Positions 46,199 through 57,205 are shown, counted from the stretch's first letter. The stretch: DNA of 64,000 bases from Isoetes taiwanensis (GCA_021234155.1 JAJEKV010000005.1:26320620-26384619); one strand, 5' to 3'. Notes: a model not told the origin generated them from the letters alone. Translations and numbers: made by a program.

Positions 46199-47443
46199 AT
46201 TCATCAGATGGACGTGCACAACGCGTTTCTTCATGGTCATCTTGACGAGGAGGTCTACATTGATCCACCTGAAGGTTTCCCCTTTCCACAAGACTCAGTA
46301 TGCAGGCTTCATAAAGCTTTATATGGGTTACGTCAAGCCTCCAGAGCTTGGTATCAGACTCTCAGAACTGCCCTCCATCAACTTGGATTTTCTGCCAATG
46401 ACACAAGTCTCTACTTTCAGTTACAGCCCTTCCCCATTTTTATCGTTGTTTATGTTGATGACTTACTCATCCTTGCTCATCCCCAAGCCGATCTTCCTGC
46501 TCTTAAAAATCAACTTTCCTCATGGTTTTCCATGAAAGATCTCGGGCAGGCCCATTATTTCCTTGGCATCCAGCTGGTGTATGATCCCATACAGCACACT
46601 CTGTTTCTCAGTCAGCAAAAATACCTTGCGGATATCCTTTCTCGCCACAACCTTACAAATTGCAATCCCACGACCACTCCTTTGGATCCCAATTCACATC
46701 TCCTTCCCTCTGATCCCCCGTGTTCCCCTGACTTTCTTTATTTTCAAGAACACTACCGCTCTATCATTGGTTCATTAAACTTTGCAGCTCAAGCCACCCG
46801 CCCTGACCTTGCTCTTCCAATATGCAAATTATCCCAATTTCTCAATTCTCCTCGACAGTCCCATTGTGTTGCCCTTAAACGCACCTTACGCTATATTGTT
46901 GGCTCCCTAAATCATGGTCTCCTGTACACTTCCAGTGGGGGTAGTTCTCTGCTGGGTAATTCTGATGCTGATTGGGCCAGCGAATCTCAGGACCGGAAAT
47001 CCATCTCTGGATATGTTTTTACTATTGCTGGGATTGCCATCAGCTGGGCAAGTTCTAAACAACATTGTACTGCTCTCTCTACCACTGAAGCTGAGTATGT
47101 AAGCTTAGCTCATGCCACCCGAGAAGCTATCTGGTTACACAGTCTCCTTGCAAGTCTCCAACTCCACATCCCTCTTCAAATTCCACTGCATAATGATAAT
47201 CAGGGTGCTTTAGCTGTTGCTCATAACCCTGTTAATCATAAGCCTCTCAAACATATTGATCTGCGCTATCATTTCATTCGAGACCAACTTGCCAATTCCA
47301 CCATCTCCTTAGCCTATTGTCCTTCAGCCTCTATGCCTGCAGATATGCTCACTAAAGCTCTCCCATCTCCCAAACTGACTCAGTTCTGCACCGACATTGG
47401 TCTGATTCCAGCCAGCTCTTCTCTGAGTGGGGGCAATAATTAA
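46199..47443 (+). pseudogene. Copia-3 RT and RNase H
   Basis: Directly continues the RT after the single TAG: HQMDVHNAFLHGHLDEEVYI, YGLRQASRAWYQ, VVYVDDLLILAH and GQAHYFLGIQLV. RNase H: NSDADWASESQDRKSISGYV, LSTTEAEYVSLAHATREAIW, NDNQGALAVAHNPVNHK, ADMLTKALPSPKLTQF. It ends at 47443. The frame is otherwise open for over 410 codons, far better preserved than Copia-1 or Copia-2. Confidence 0.93.
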
Positions 47444-47462
47444 CAGAGCGCGAGCTGATCTG

Positions 47463-47475
47463 CTCTGAGTGGGGG
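47463..47475 (+). promoter_or_regulatory. Polypurine tract of Copia-3, duplicated upstream
   Basis: CTCTGAGTGGGGG directly before the 3' LTR. The same 13 bases also occur just before the pol stop, near 47422-47434, giving two possible plus-strand priming sites. Confidence 0.7.
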
Positions 47476-47758
47476 TGTTAAGTTTTGTCAGAGACAGATC
47501 AGCATGCCTCCAGGTCAGCAAACAGAAACGTAACAGGAGATTGTTACAACAGAAGATCCACAAATAGATCTAACCGTTGGGTGATCACCATAAAAAGAAG
47601 AAAGGGGCGCCACAAATTCAACCGGCATCTCATTCCGTCAGCATCTTTTCTTGTATCTCTTCAGTTCAATTTTCTATCTTCCTGTTCAGGCTTGTGAGCC
47701 ACCACTTGTACTACATCTTACTATATCAATCCAGATTATTCTTCCTTTTATCTCATCA
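47476..47758 (+). repeat. 3' LTR of Copia-3
   Basis: 283 bp partner of 44016-44298. Confidence 0.95.
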
Positions 47759-48438
47759 TATCCTGTGGACAACCTACTGGATGCATGTGTTAATCCAAAC
47801 CTCGGGAGAGTTGTGTGGCCTCAAGAGACACTAGTCTAATTTGCGTAGTGTTTATTTAGTATTTGTATTATGATGGATAATGCCCTAATACACCGTATAG
47901 CTTGGAGTGATGGGCACTAGTTGAACTGGTACAATGTACAGTTGGTATTGGTATTACGATGGATAATGCCCTAATATGCCATATATATTGGGATTTATGA
48001 CCCCAATGATACCTTGACTTCTTGTTTGTCACCTTTGGCCAAAAAGTGATGGGATAAAGGCCGAAGGAAAAGGTGAAAATGCCTGTATAAATGAAGACGT
48101 CCTTTAAGGTATTGAGTGCTTGGACTTGCTTCGTGCCCAGTTTCCAGTTGGGTGGGTGACTCAGTCTCTTTGAATCTAAGGTTGGGTGGCGAGTTTCTTC
48201 ACTTTTCCTTGCACATAGTTCATAGTCCCATGTGGACTTAGACGAATTTCTCTTCCTGTTCATAACGAAAATTTCCTTGAGCAACTTGGGAATTTTTTGG
48301 TTAATGCTTTATTTGGAAGCAGGCTAAAAGCATGATAATTCAATGCATTACAACTCGGGTTCAGTGACAAGACAAATAACTTGTTAATCACGTCTGTGAT
48401 GTACTAGATTTTGTTAAGTAAGCCTGGGATACAATCAC
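47759..48438. other. Spacer between Copia-3 and NUF2
   Basis: ATGGATAATGCCCTAATA is repeated near 47873 and 47958. The minus-strand open frame at 47868-48284 has no recognisable content. It includes the NUF2 3' side, where no canonical polyadenylation signal was singled out. Confidence 0.5.
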
Positions 48439-50789
48439 TCAATTTACAGTCATATTTGATAGCATACCCACTTTCCGTGTTCCTAACAAATCAGAGGCAC
48501 AGTCCATCGCTTCTATCAACTTTAAGTTATATCTGTCACCCTGCATGTTCAGAAAAACATATAAATTTCAATTAGTATAGTTATGAAAACTGACAAACTT
48601 TCTAGGGTGGTCTGAACCTCAAGCCACAATCGTTCCACATCTTCCTCTGCCTCCTTTGACCTAGCTTCTGTTTCGGCAATTATTGCAGGTATCTTCTCTG
48701 CCAAAGCATTGATCTGCAACAAGCAACAAGTTATTCAAATGACCTAGGCATATAAATGTAAAGGTGTGAATCAGTACCTCCATCTCCACCCTTGCAATTG
48801 CAGTTCTCAGTTTCTGAAGGTGTGCTGAACCTGAACCAGTCTGCAATTTGAACTCCTCACATTCTCTGTCTGCCTTATTTTTCTTCGCATCCACAGTGGA
48901 TTCGAGGTTATCAAGAAGTTCTTGAAAATGTTGACCTGCACAAAGTTACATTAGCACATTAAACAGCAAGTCACCTATGTCCCTAATTAGTTCTATGCAC
49001 CTTCCAGCTTCAACTCTGCCAACTGTGCATTTACTTCCCAGTCTTTCTCTTCATTGGATTTAAGTTTAGCCCTTAGATCCTTCAACTCCTTTGCAGTCCT
49101 CTTTTGCAGAGCTATCTGATACAGCACAAGTATTATTGTCATCATCAAGTGGGAAAACGGTTTTCAAATAGAAAATTGACCAGCATGAAAGAATAGATTA
49201 TCTTACTTGTTTCTCAAGTAAATCAATCATATCTTGACATTTGGTAACCTTCTTTTTAGCCTGCAATAAGGAATTATCCGTTCTGAGAAAAGACCTTATA
49301 AACATCACTTTGAAACGGAAAAACATTGCACCTTAGTATATGATTCTAACTTTACGATTCCCTCGCTGTCTCAGCAGCCACTTCAGCATTCTCAAATGCA
49401 ATTTTCTTGTCATGAAGCATTTTCTGCATGCATATACCAATGTTGACTTGTCAACAAACCTTGCTAAGTCAACGCTACAAAGACTACCAGATACCTGAAG
49501 TTTGTCTGGTGATTGAACAATCTGCGTTTTCAACTGAAACCCTTCTTGTTTTTTTTGAGCGAGCAATGACTTCTCACTTGTTATCTGAAGAAATCCCACG
49601 CGATATTCTCATCTTGCACTGTGAAACAAAGTAGAATGATGATAAGTGTTTGTTTGACTTACCTTCTCTATGCAGTTATTCAATTCATCCTTAATTGTTC
49701 TGATTTCATTCTTCTGATGTGCTTGCGTTTTGTTCAGGTTGGAAATGTTGCCTTCAAGTTGCTTTGTCTCCTTTTCAAGAACTTCTACCAATGGCTGTTC
49801 AGCTTGTCTCTCTGCTTCTTTTTGTGTAATTTCATATACTAACTATTACACAGAGTAGAGAAGTAAATCACTGTATGTCTGAAACACACCTGTAAAAATT
49901 GCACGTTTATACCTTTTCATATATTTGTTGATTTTGCTGATATATTTCCTGGGAAGCAGCATTTTTTTCTTCTACATCAGCAACTGTCTGCTCTCTTTCT
50001 AATCTGCATCACAGCTCACAACCTCAACTACATATTATGCAATGATATGCGCTGGCCTAAAGCATGACAAATCCAACAGAGGTAACAGTAACAACCTGAA
50101 CATTGCAAAATTGATGACAGCACTAAGAAAGCGTGCTGTCCGTATAGGGTCGGGTCTGAAGATATCACGAGATGCAAAGTCAATTGCACCAGATGAGAAC
50201 ATAAGTCTTGTGATAGCCCTCACAGAGGCCTTCACACAGGTTGCTTCATCATACAGAGATTCGAACTTCAAACATTCCAGGGCACCTAAAATAGGTTGTT
50301 GAATTTCTTCCCTGTATTGGACAGACTAATTTCTTTAGTAAATCCAGATGAACGCAAAATAACCCTAAACCCAAACAAGTCACTTGGGAAAAGAAGTAAA
50401 GCCAATGCGGGAAGTAAAAGAAACACTTGCTGAACTGAACGAACTCAGAAAAAGGACTAGCACAGGTCACACCGGACAGATGAAACAGACTACAAAATTG
50501 TCCACTACAAAAAAGTGATTGTAGATTCATAGTTTCAAGATGAACACAAAAAACACATGTATAGACAGGAACCACAAAAAAAAAAGGAAACTCACCTAGT
50601 AATGTCCATTAGACAGATGACCAGGTTCTCATAAAGGGGCCATATGACTTCGGCGGTAGGCTTTAACAGGATTTCGTCCGTTAGACCGGAAAAGCCCATT
50701 TCTGCCAAGGCTTTTAGGATCTCCCGACGATCTAGGATAGGGTAAGAGTAACTAGCCTTAGCTCCCCGAGCTCCAGCTCCGGAGAACAT
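48439..50789 (-). CDS. NUF2: NUF2, kinetochore Ndc80-complex subunit
   Basis: Eleven exons on the minus strand: 50789-50596, 50311-50096, 50003-49913, 49842-49663, 49584-49495, 49423-49332, 49260-49207, 49115-49001, 48935-48778, 48713-48618, 48540-48439. All junctions are GT-AG. They total 1388 nt, about 462 residues, the family's usual size. Exon 1 has SYSYPILDRREILKALAEMG and PLYENLVICLMDITR. Exon 2 has SSGAIDFASRDIFRPDPIRT and ARFLSAVINF: the calponin-homology head that binds microtubules with NDC80. The rest is coiled coil, with the family phrase LKTQIVQSPDKLQ. Exon 6 is 92 nt where 93 are needed: a one-base loss near 49355-49360 breaks the frame before IVKLESYTK. Either this is a sequence error or the copy is damaged. 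The last two exons are the least certain. Confidence 0.9.
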
Positions 50790-50794
50790 GATTC

Positions 50795-50806
50795 TTTGGC
50801 GCCAAA
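50795..50806 (-). promoter_or_regulatory. E2F-like palindrome at NUF2 start
   Basis: TTTGGCGCCAAA, a perfect 12-bp palindrome matching the E2F consensus TTTSGCGC in both directions, ends six bases upstream of the NUF2 ATG. NUF2 is a mitotic gene, so cell-cycle control through E2F is plausible. The site would lie in or beside the 5' leader. Confidence 0.6.
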
Positions 50807-50916
50807 TGCTAAACACACCAAGGCTCTCGTTTGAGTGTTTGATTTATTAAGGCATTAAAATTACTTGCTCACATAACTAGGAAAATAAACAACTGATATA
50901 TCTACAGCAAACCTTC

Positions 50917-51040
50917 TTTGAATTGCCCTTGAGCTTGGTGTAGTGGTAACATACATATTTGAATTGCCCCTTGGAGCTTGGTCTAGTGGTAACATACATA
51001 TTTCAATTGCACTTGGAGTTTGGTCTAGTGGTAACATAAG
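50917..51040. repeat. Three tandem copies of a 41-43 bp unit
   Basis: Copies start at about 50917, 50958 and 51001. Each has TTGGTCTAGTGGTAACATA or a close variant. GGTCTAGTGGTAA resembles the D-arm/box A of a tRNA, but no box B or foldable tRNA was found. Confidence 0.85.
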
Positions 51041-51967
51041 GTCCTTAAAAGATCCTGTGGGGTCCTTTTCAACGGTGTAGGGTATTTGTAAGTTTTTTTT
51101 TAATGGTTTGGATTTGGTTTTTTTTTTTTTTTGTTAATGGTTAATTTTAGAAAGTAGGATTTTTCTTTTTTTGGTCGCGACCCTCAGGACTTGCGATCCA
51201 TGCATCCGCACAACGACGCACAGGGATCTCTTACACTAGCACGAACAAGGATTTCTTTGCACAGCGATGGCTTTCTTGAACAGGGTTTTTTGAACAGTGA
51301 TGGCTAGGGCTTGCTTGAACAGGGTTTTTCTTTGCACCTTTGAACCGGGCTTGAAGCTCTGTTCTGTTTGAGATGTGGTCTGGCATCGGAATTTGTTCTG
51401 TTCTGTTTTGTTTCATGATTCGTTGTTGGTAGTGTGCTTTGAGAAGAATCAAACAATATATTTTGGCAATGAGCTTTATGAAGAACCAAAGTGTATGTTT
51501 TTTGTTATGATTTAAGGCAGGAGGTTTCGATGATCCCTGTACTTGCAAATTTCAGTGTTTGCCGTGGGCAGCATGCATCGCAGGATTTTGTGGATTTTGT
51601 GGATTTGTTGTGTTTCAATGGTTTCAATGACATGGATTTTATTTTTTATTGACAAATTAAAAAAAAAAACGAACACTTAGACGATAAGGTAACGCTTAGA
51701 CGATAAGATAACATACTAATCTAGATATGTGGTAGAAGAGATTCTGCTAAGTGATGTTGTGCCATGTGTCCCACATCCAATCCAAGCACAATTCTACCTT
51801 GTTGCAAGAATCTCGCCTAATTGTTGTTCGTTGATGTTACTACATGCTCTTTGTGTTTTCTTCCAGTTTTTGGTTTGAAAGCAGAATTGCTTCTATCTTG
51901 TCTCCATGTTATAAGAAACATCACATGCAAGACCCTGGCTGAAGGCTTGGCTGATATGCAGAGAAAG
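51041..51967. other. Non-coding stretch
   Basis: A poly-T run lies near 51119-51132. GAACAGGGTTTTT phrases are repeated near 51273 and 51317. No gene. Confidence 0.55.
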
Positions 51968-52503
51968 TGTTGGATTTAACTATTTGGTTTGACATGCCTA
52001 TGTGTTGGTTGACTACACATGGCATTTGCATGAAGAAGCACATGGTATTGTCAAACATATGCATTTGCATGATGTTGGTATAAATAAAGCTAAGGAACAG
52101 AAAAGCAAAATAGAGGAAAAAAGGGCAACGCAGATTTTGTTCTATAAAAGGCGCAGGTGGAAATAGCCGACTGTGGATAAGCGGCATACCGTAAAAAGCA
52201 GTTGTCTGTGACATATTTGCCTTGCAAGTGATCGGAATTGCAGGCAAGTAGACGAATCGGCAGCTCAGGTAGTCGAAACAGGCATCAGATCAGCTGGTTG
52301 CTGGAGATTGTGAAGACTTCGGTGTTGGTTAATCTAAAGTTGTGTGCTCAATTTGTGATTAAAACTTTGTATTTAATCTTTTATCCTTTGTGGATTCTAA
52401 TGTGATAGTAATTGCTAGAGATAAAGGAGGAGAAGAGTATTGGAGATTGAGCTTGGATTCCTCCTGGGTTCAATTGCTGGACTCAAAGCTTTTGATTTTA
52501 ACA
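51968..52503 (+). repeat. 5' LTR of Copia-4
   Basis: 536 bp inferred from TGTTGGATTTAAC to TTTTAACA. It ends two bases before a classical primer site. A TATA-like GTATAAATAAAG lies at about 52077. The start is inferred from the end motif, as no second LTR is available for comparison. Confidence 0.6.
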
Positions 52504-52505
52504 AG

Positions 52506-52516
52506 TGGTATCAGAG
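52506..52516 (+). promoter_or_regulatory. Primer binding site (tRNA-iMet 3' end)
   Basis: TGGTATCAGAG, complementary to the 3' end of initiator tRNA-Met, two bases after the LTR. It contrasts with the half-tRNA sites of Copia-1 and Copia-3. Confidence 0.88.
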
Positions 52517-52533
52517 TTGAGTCCAAAAGGAAG

Positions 52534-52843
52534 ATGGCAGCCAATAAAGTTGCAGTTTCAATACTGGCTGGGATTGAAGTCTATTCAAGATTTCAAGCGT
52601 GGAAAGTGAAAGTAAATCGGAAGGGCTTTGGGATTATGTGAGACCCCTTACGAAAACTAAGAAGCAAAGGAAGATCATTGTAAAGACAGAAGGTGCGAGC
52701 AGTACTTCAGGGGAGGTATCGGAATCCTCTTCATCCTCTAAGGATCTAGCCCAAGAAAAAAGTATTATTATCTCTAAACTTGGTTATGACATTATAGATT
52801 CTATTCATCACATGAGTCCAACACTTACAAGAAGTCCCCCCGT
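52534..52843 (+). pseudogene. Copia-4 gag N-terminus
   Basis: Starts MAANKVAVSILAGIEVYSRF and continues through AWKVKV. After a small frame change it reads SEGLWDYVRPLTKTKKQRKI, an arrangement like the N-terminal DUF4219/UBN2 gag region (W--K-----L----LWD-V). It then has a Ser-rich linker and KLGYDIIDSIHHMSPTLT, where the similarity stops. Confidence 0.65.
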
Positions 52844-52891
52844 GCATAGGATAGTTTGTACCTAAGTTTGTCCTCAAGAAAGCACTGAGTC

Positions 52892-54160
52892 ATGTGCCTA
52901 GCATCAACCAAGCTGAACAATAGAGCTAAACGCTTTCCAGATTACATGACCATAACCTACAGGAGGAGAAGATACTTCTCATATAATGCAAGCCTTGCAT
53001 TATATCTTCACTATAAGGCCGAGACAGTGTTGGAAGAACCCTCAATTCACCCCATGAACGTGGAGCCTCTCGACTCGACCAAAGAAGAGCGCTTGCTCTT
53101 ACAGTATGGCCAACCTCAGTAGTCGGACGAAGAGGAGGAAGAATAAGACGATGAAGAAGATGTCGAAGATCTAGTACAGGAGGACCCAGAGGAGGGTAGG
53201 TTAGAGGCCGAAGAGTTCGCCCCTTCCTTCGATCGGGATCTACAAACACAGAGAGTAGCACTACCTTTGGACCTTGGCGTTACCAGCTTGGCCCCAATAA
53301 TGGTGGAAGGACAGGAGTATCTCCTCCTAAATGATATCAGGAATTTACCAGAGTGTCGGGTCAGGGAATACCGTATGGATGAACTCATACAATTGCTTCA
53401 ACAGCAAGAAGACCTTGACAGCTTCATTGATTGGGAAACCCAAGAATTCCCTGTCCACATTCGTGAAGCAGGGACATATACAGGCAGAACAATAACAGGC
53501 ATAGAAGCCTATAGCGCCATCAGAAGTATGACAGATGAGAAGTTCGTAGATCTTCAGGAACGAATGGGAATCAGGGGCAAGACCACAAGTGTCTTAATGC
53601 CAAGCTCTTCGTCGGCAGCAACTGCGACTAGATATGTGGGACGGTCAGTCAGTTTGAGTAGCAACCGATCACTCAAGGCTGACTATGAGCACATGATGAC
53701 CATACCAATGGACAAATACGCATCCAGGCACAGGGAGACAAGGGGTCCACGGACAGATAGTTGGCAAAGGGCATCTGCACTTAGGTATTATCTGCCTCGC
53801 CTGATCGATGGCAGGGTTATAATGATACACAAGGAATTCAGCCCTCGGGCTGAGGAGGCTATCTGCTTATTGGTTAGCCTCATAGGATTTGGGAGACATG
53901 CGAGGTTATATGTCCACACCGACCACGTCATTATAGTCAAGCGCTCCATAGCCTTGAGCGTGTTTGATTTCACAATTCTCCATCTCCGTCAAGGAAGGCT
54001 TGCTGACACTGCAGCCCTCACCACCGATAAGAAAGTGGAGGAGATGGTATTAGCCCTTCGGGGAGGGTCATCCCGCAATGTCCTTAGAAACTTGGGCCGC
54101 ACAGTTGGCATGGCTCAAATGAAAAAGGTCTTAAAAGAAAATCCATCATATAGGAGCTAG
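52892..54160 (+). pseudogene. Unknown ORF upstream of Gypsy gag
   Basis: One frame of 423 codons including the terminal stop, broken only by stops at 53120-53122 and 53144-53146. It opens MCLASTKLNNRAKRFPDYMT and passes an acidic run around the two stops (DEEDVEDLVQEDPEEG). It continues with SLAPIMVEGQEYLLLNDIRN, SFIDWETQEFPVHIREAGTY, ASALRYYLPRLIDGRVIMIH and RAEEAICLLVSLIGFGRHAR, ending VLKENPSYRS. I do not recognise it. It lies directly before a Gypsy gag on the same strand, so it is probably an extra 5' ORF of that element, as Ogre-type elements have. A host origin is not excluded. Confidence 0.55.
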
Positions 54161-54434
54161 TAGATATTACACGTCTATTGTATTCTGTACTTCAACATAT
54201 AAGAATATATATATATAAATTTGTGCTTCTAAAGTGTTATTGAAACCTCTAGAAAATAACCACAATTTCAATTACAAAATTACCTCATTATAAGTGTATA
54301 ATGTAATGTGTGCAGCAAGAGTTCCAAAGAATTTTGAATTAAACAGGGAGCCCATTGATCAATAAACCCTGTCAAGAAACTTCCAACCCAGGAATTTGTT
54401 CGAGGAAGTAGCACAACAGACATCCAAACATGAG
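54161..54434. other. Spacer between Gypsy-2 upstream ORF and gag
   Basis: A short AT-rich stretch with a TATATATATA run near 54207. No coding beyond small fragments. Confidence 0.55.
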
Positions 54435-55833
54435 ATGATGAGGTCAGACATTCAAGAGATAAAAGCACTGCTAGCACAAACAATTGTGCAACCTCAGGAC
54501 TAGAATGTCGAAATGCCGTGAGCACCGCCTCAACCCAAGGAAAAGGGAAAGAAGAGATTTAGAAGAAGATCCCCTTACACGGAGACGTCTTCAGACAATT
54601 CGGATTCTGATTCGGAGTCCGAAAAAGAGGACAGAAGTGAGCCTGAAGCAAATGAAAGGGCTGCTAATATCACAGGAGCCAGAAACAATAGGGCCACAAA
54701 CTATCGAGAGAAAGTTGACTCCGCCCTCGGAAATATATGGAAGTCACGAAAACTTGAGCAATTCTCGGGCGAGAATAGGTCAGGGCTTGAAGCAGAGGCC
54801 TTGCTAGATGAGATGAAGGAATATGGGAATGCTTATGATATGAAGGATAAGGACAGAGGCAAGGTCGCCACGGCCAATTTGAAAGGAGCTGCCAGAATTT
54901 GGTGGAAGGGCTATGCAAAAGCCCATGGATTAAGTAGAGATAGCTACATATTTAAGAAATTTGCAAAAGCATTCAAACGCCACTATGTTCCTAGAGAACA
55001 TAAAACACACATAATGCAGTCGTTCTACAGGTTGCAACATGGCAACAAAACAGTGCAGAAATATACATAAGAGTTCATGAGACTCAAGCTCTATGTTCCC
55101 AAAATGAGCGGTAGATAGGTACATAGAAGGGCTAAATGAGGAGCTTAGAAGGCTAGTCAAAGCCATCAATCCACGGACAGTATCAGAAGTAGAATCAAAA
55201 GCCATCAGCTTACAAGGCTCAGGAAACCAGGAAAGTTCATATAAAGCAAGCAATTATGAAAAAGGGAAGAGCTCGGGAGCTTACAGTCCTAGGCCAACAC
55301 GCCGAGGACTCCTGCTAGGGTCCCATCCAATGGCAACCATGGGAAGCAGGAGAAAAAGCAAGTGTCATTTAAGGACAAGCCACAACAAGGAGGACCAACT
55401 ATTCAAAGTCGGTCAAACAGTTCCTACAGGCATACCAAAGGAAAAGAGGCAAGAATGCATTGAAAAACAGTTATGCTTCAGGTGTTTCCAGCCTGGGCAC
55501 AGAACTCAAACTTGCCCTTTTGTCATGAACGCGGCACTTGCAGAACTAGGAGGATGGAAAACCTCTCCCGAGGACAAGGAGGCCCGCGACTATATCTGTG
55601 GTGAGTGTCATATACTAGCCCCAATCGATTCAGAAAACGCAGAGAGTCAATGTAACGTGATATCCACCATCGGTAAAGTAAAAGCCAAGTCGTTCATTGT
55701 TCTCTTCAACACGGGGAGCTCCCATAACTTTGCCTCGCCTAGAATGGTCGAAATGTTGAAAATGAAAACCCTTCGAACGAACCGAAGGCCAGTTCTACAA
55801 CATTACAACTACACAAAAATCCACCTATTGTAG
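54435..55833 (+). pseudogene. Gypsy-2 gag and protease
   Basis: The frame from ATG 54435 (MMRSDIQEIKALLAQTIVQP) has two early stops, then a basic and Ser/Asp/Glu-rich stretch. The gag core follows: LKGAARIWWKGYAKAHG, FAKAFKRHYVPREHKTHIMQ and FYRLQHGNKTVQKYT. After a stop and a frameshift it reads YIEGLNEELRRLVKAINPRT. The zinc knuckle CFRCFQPGHRTQTC fits CX2CX4HX4C (near 55474). The protease block reads FIVLFNTGSSHNFASPRMVE, with Asn in place of the catalytic Asp. The element is cut off at 55833, with no RT. Confidence 0.88.
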
Positions 55834-56935
55834 GGGGTGGCTACCATAAAGTTTTTTCTTTTTTGTCACTTTCGTGCACACAAGGGGTTGGAAAAGAGAG
55901 GGCTGCCACAAAAATTTCTTATCCTTCCTATTATAAAGCAGTTACATTTTTCTGCTCGCGTCTAATATCTTCCTTAAAAATTATATTGGCATGACACGTT
56001 GCGATTTAGGCATTTATGGCAGATTAGGCATTTATTGCGGCCATTAATACGCTTTGAATTTATTGCGAATTATCAAAGCACGACATGTGTGCACTTTGCA
56101 TTTATTGCGGCCATTAATACCTTTTGCATTTATTATGAATTATCAAAAGCCGACATGTGTGCACTTTGCATTTTTATTATGCCATTAATACCTTTTATTG
56201 CATTTATTTTGCATTTATTAATTAATCGCTTTGCATTTATTATGCCATTATCAATTTATTTTCATTATCAAAGTGCATGTGTGCACTTTGCATTTATTGC
56301 GCCATTAATACCCTTTGCATTTATTGCGCCATTTTATTATTCTAAAACGAGGTGCACCCGGACTACCACGATCGTCGGATTAATCCCTTTTGCATTTATT
56401 GCGGACACCTAATTTGATTATGCTCATTTATGATTGGGGCCATGATTTTAAGATGTCTTTGAGTTTGCCTAAGGTTTTGATGGTATATCAAAAGCACCTC
56501 TATGTGGTTTCATTTAAGCATTTAGAATATGAAATATTAACCTCTACTAAAATAACTCAATGTCCTAATAAGACTACTTTAACCAATCTAACTAGTTAAT
56601 GTGACTATTTTTTATCTTAAATTATGTTTTTTTATAATAACCCATTGAATTGTTTTAGGGATATGGTCTATGGTTTCAAGAATTATATCTATATCAAATG
56701 TGAACCCCCTGCACTTTGCTACATATTCAAAAGCACATGTGTGCACTTTGCATTTGTTTGGGAAGATATATCAATCCAAATATATATAGAATCTTAATGA
56801 TATCCATTTTAGGATAATTATGGATATGAAATATATATCGAATGATATTAATAATTACATGCGAGTTGTAATATAGGCACTTGGCATAAATATAACCCTA
56901 GATTAGTCATGTGTGTCGATCATCCAACAAAACTC
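55834..56935. repeat. AT-rich region with TGCATTTATT repeats
   Basis: At least eight TGCATTTATT units and three to four CATGTGTGCACTTTGCATTT units (near 56084, 56154, 56276 and 56736). The left edge, TGTAGGGGGTGGC at 55831, coincides with the abrupt end of Gypsy-2, so it may be an LTR or other element start, but no matching end was found. Confidence 0.65.
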
Positions 56936-56940
56936 CATCT

Positions 56941-56948
56941 TATAAATA
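56941..56948 (+). promoter_or_regulatory. TATA box of the 57206 gene
   Basis: TATAAATA followed by AGAAGG. It lies 88 bases before the donor at 57036 of a leader exon. No other strong TATA is seen nearby. Confidence 0.5.
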
Positions 56949-57205
56949 GAAGGCCTTCGTATTGTCTCGACGCATTGAGAGCACTTGAAGAGCTATTGTG
57001 AGCGCTTCTCTTCTGCTCCACTAATTGCATGCAAGGTAAATAATTCTCCCATTTTGTTACATTGCTAAAGCTTAGATTGTTTAATATGAAACTAGCATTT
57101 TTCTTTCATCCTTAATCTTGGCGTAATGCGTATGTGGATTCTATCGTTGTGTGAAATTGTAGCGAACGTTTAAGTTGATTTGCAATTACATTTTGATTTG
57201 CAGAG

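Larger units (their letters stand above)
44016..47758 (+). mobile_element. Copia-3, gag-less LTR retrotransposon
   Basis: The LTRs at 44016-44298 and 47476-47758 are both 283 bp (TGTTAAG to CTCATCA) and differ at seven positions by eye. The primer site directly follows the 5' LTR, and protease begins about 115 bp later, with no gag between. Protease, integrase, RT and RNase H follow in Copia order, with few disruptions. Flanks are GATAA on the left and TATCC on the right, so no target duplication is seen and one end may have been recombined. Likely a young, non-autonomous copy. Confidence 0.93.
51968..52843 (+). mobile_element. Copia-4, 5' end only
   Basis: The LTR (51968-52503), the primer site and a gag start in their normal order. 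At about 52843 it is replaced by an unrelated Gypsy-type segment. No second LTR is in the window. Confidence 0.75.

Noticed and set aside
47868-48284. 138-codon minus-strand frame
   Set aside because: Covers a direct repeat and has no motif or splice context.
53116-53388. Ser-rich minus-strand frame
   Set aside because: Antisense shadow of the acidic stretch in the plus-strand ORF.
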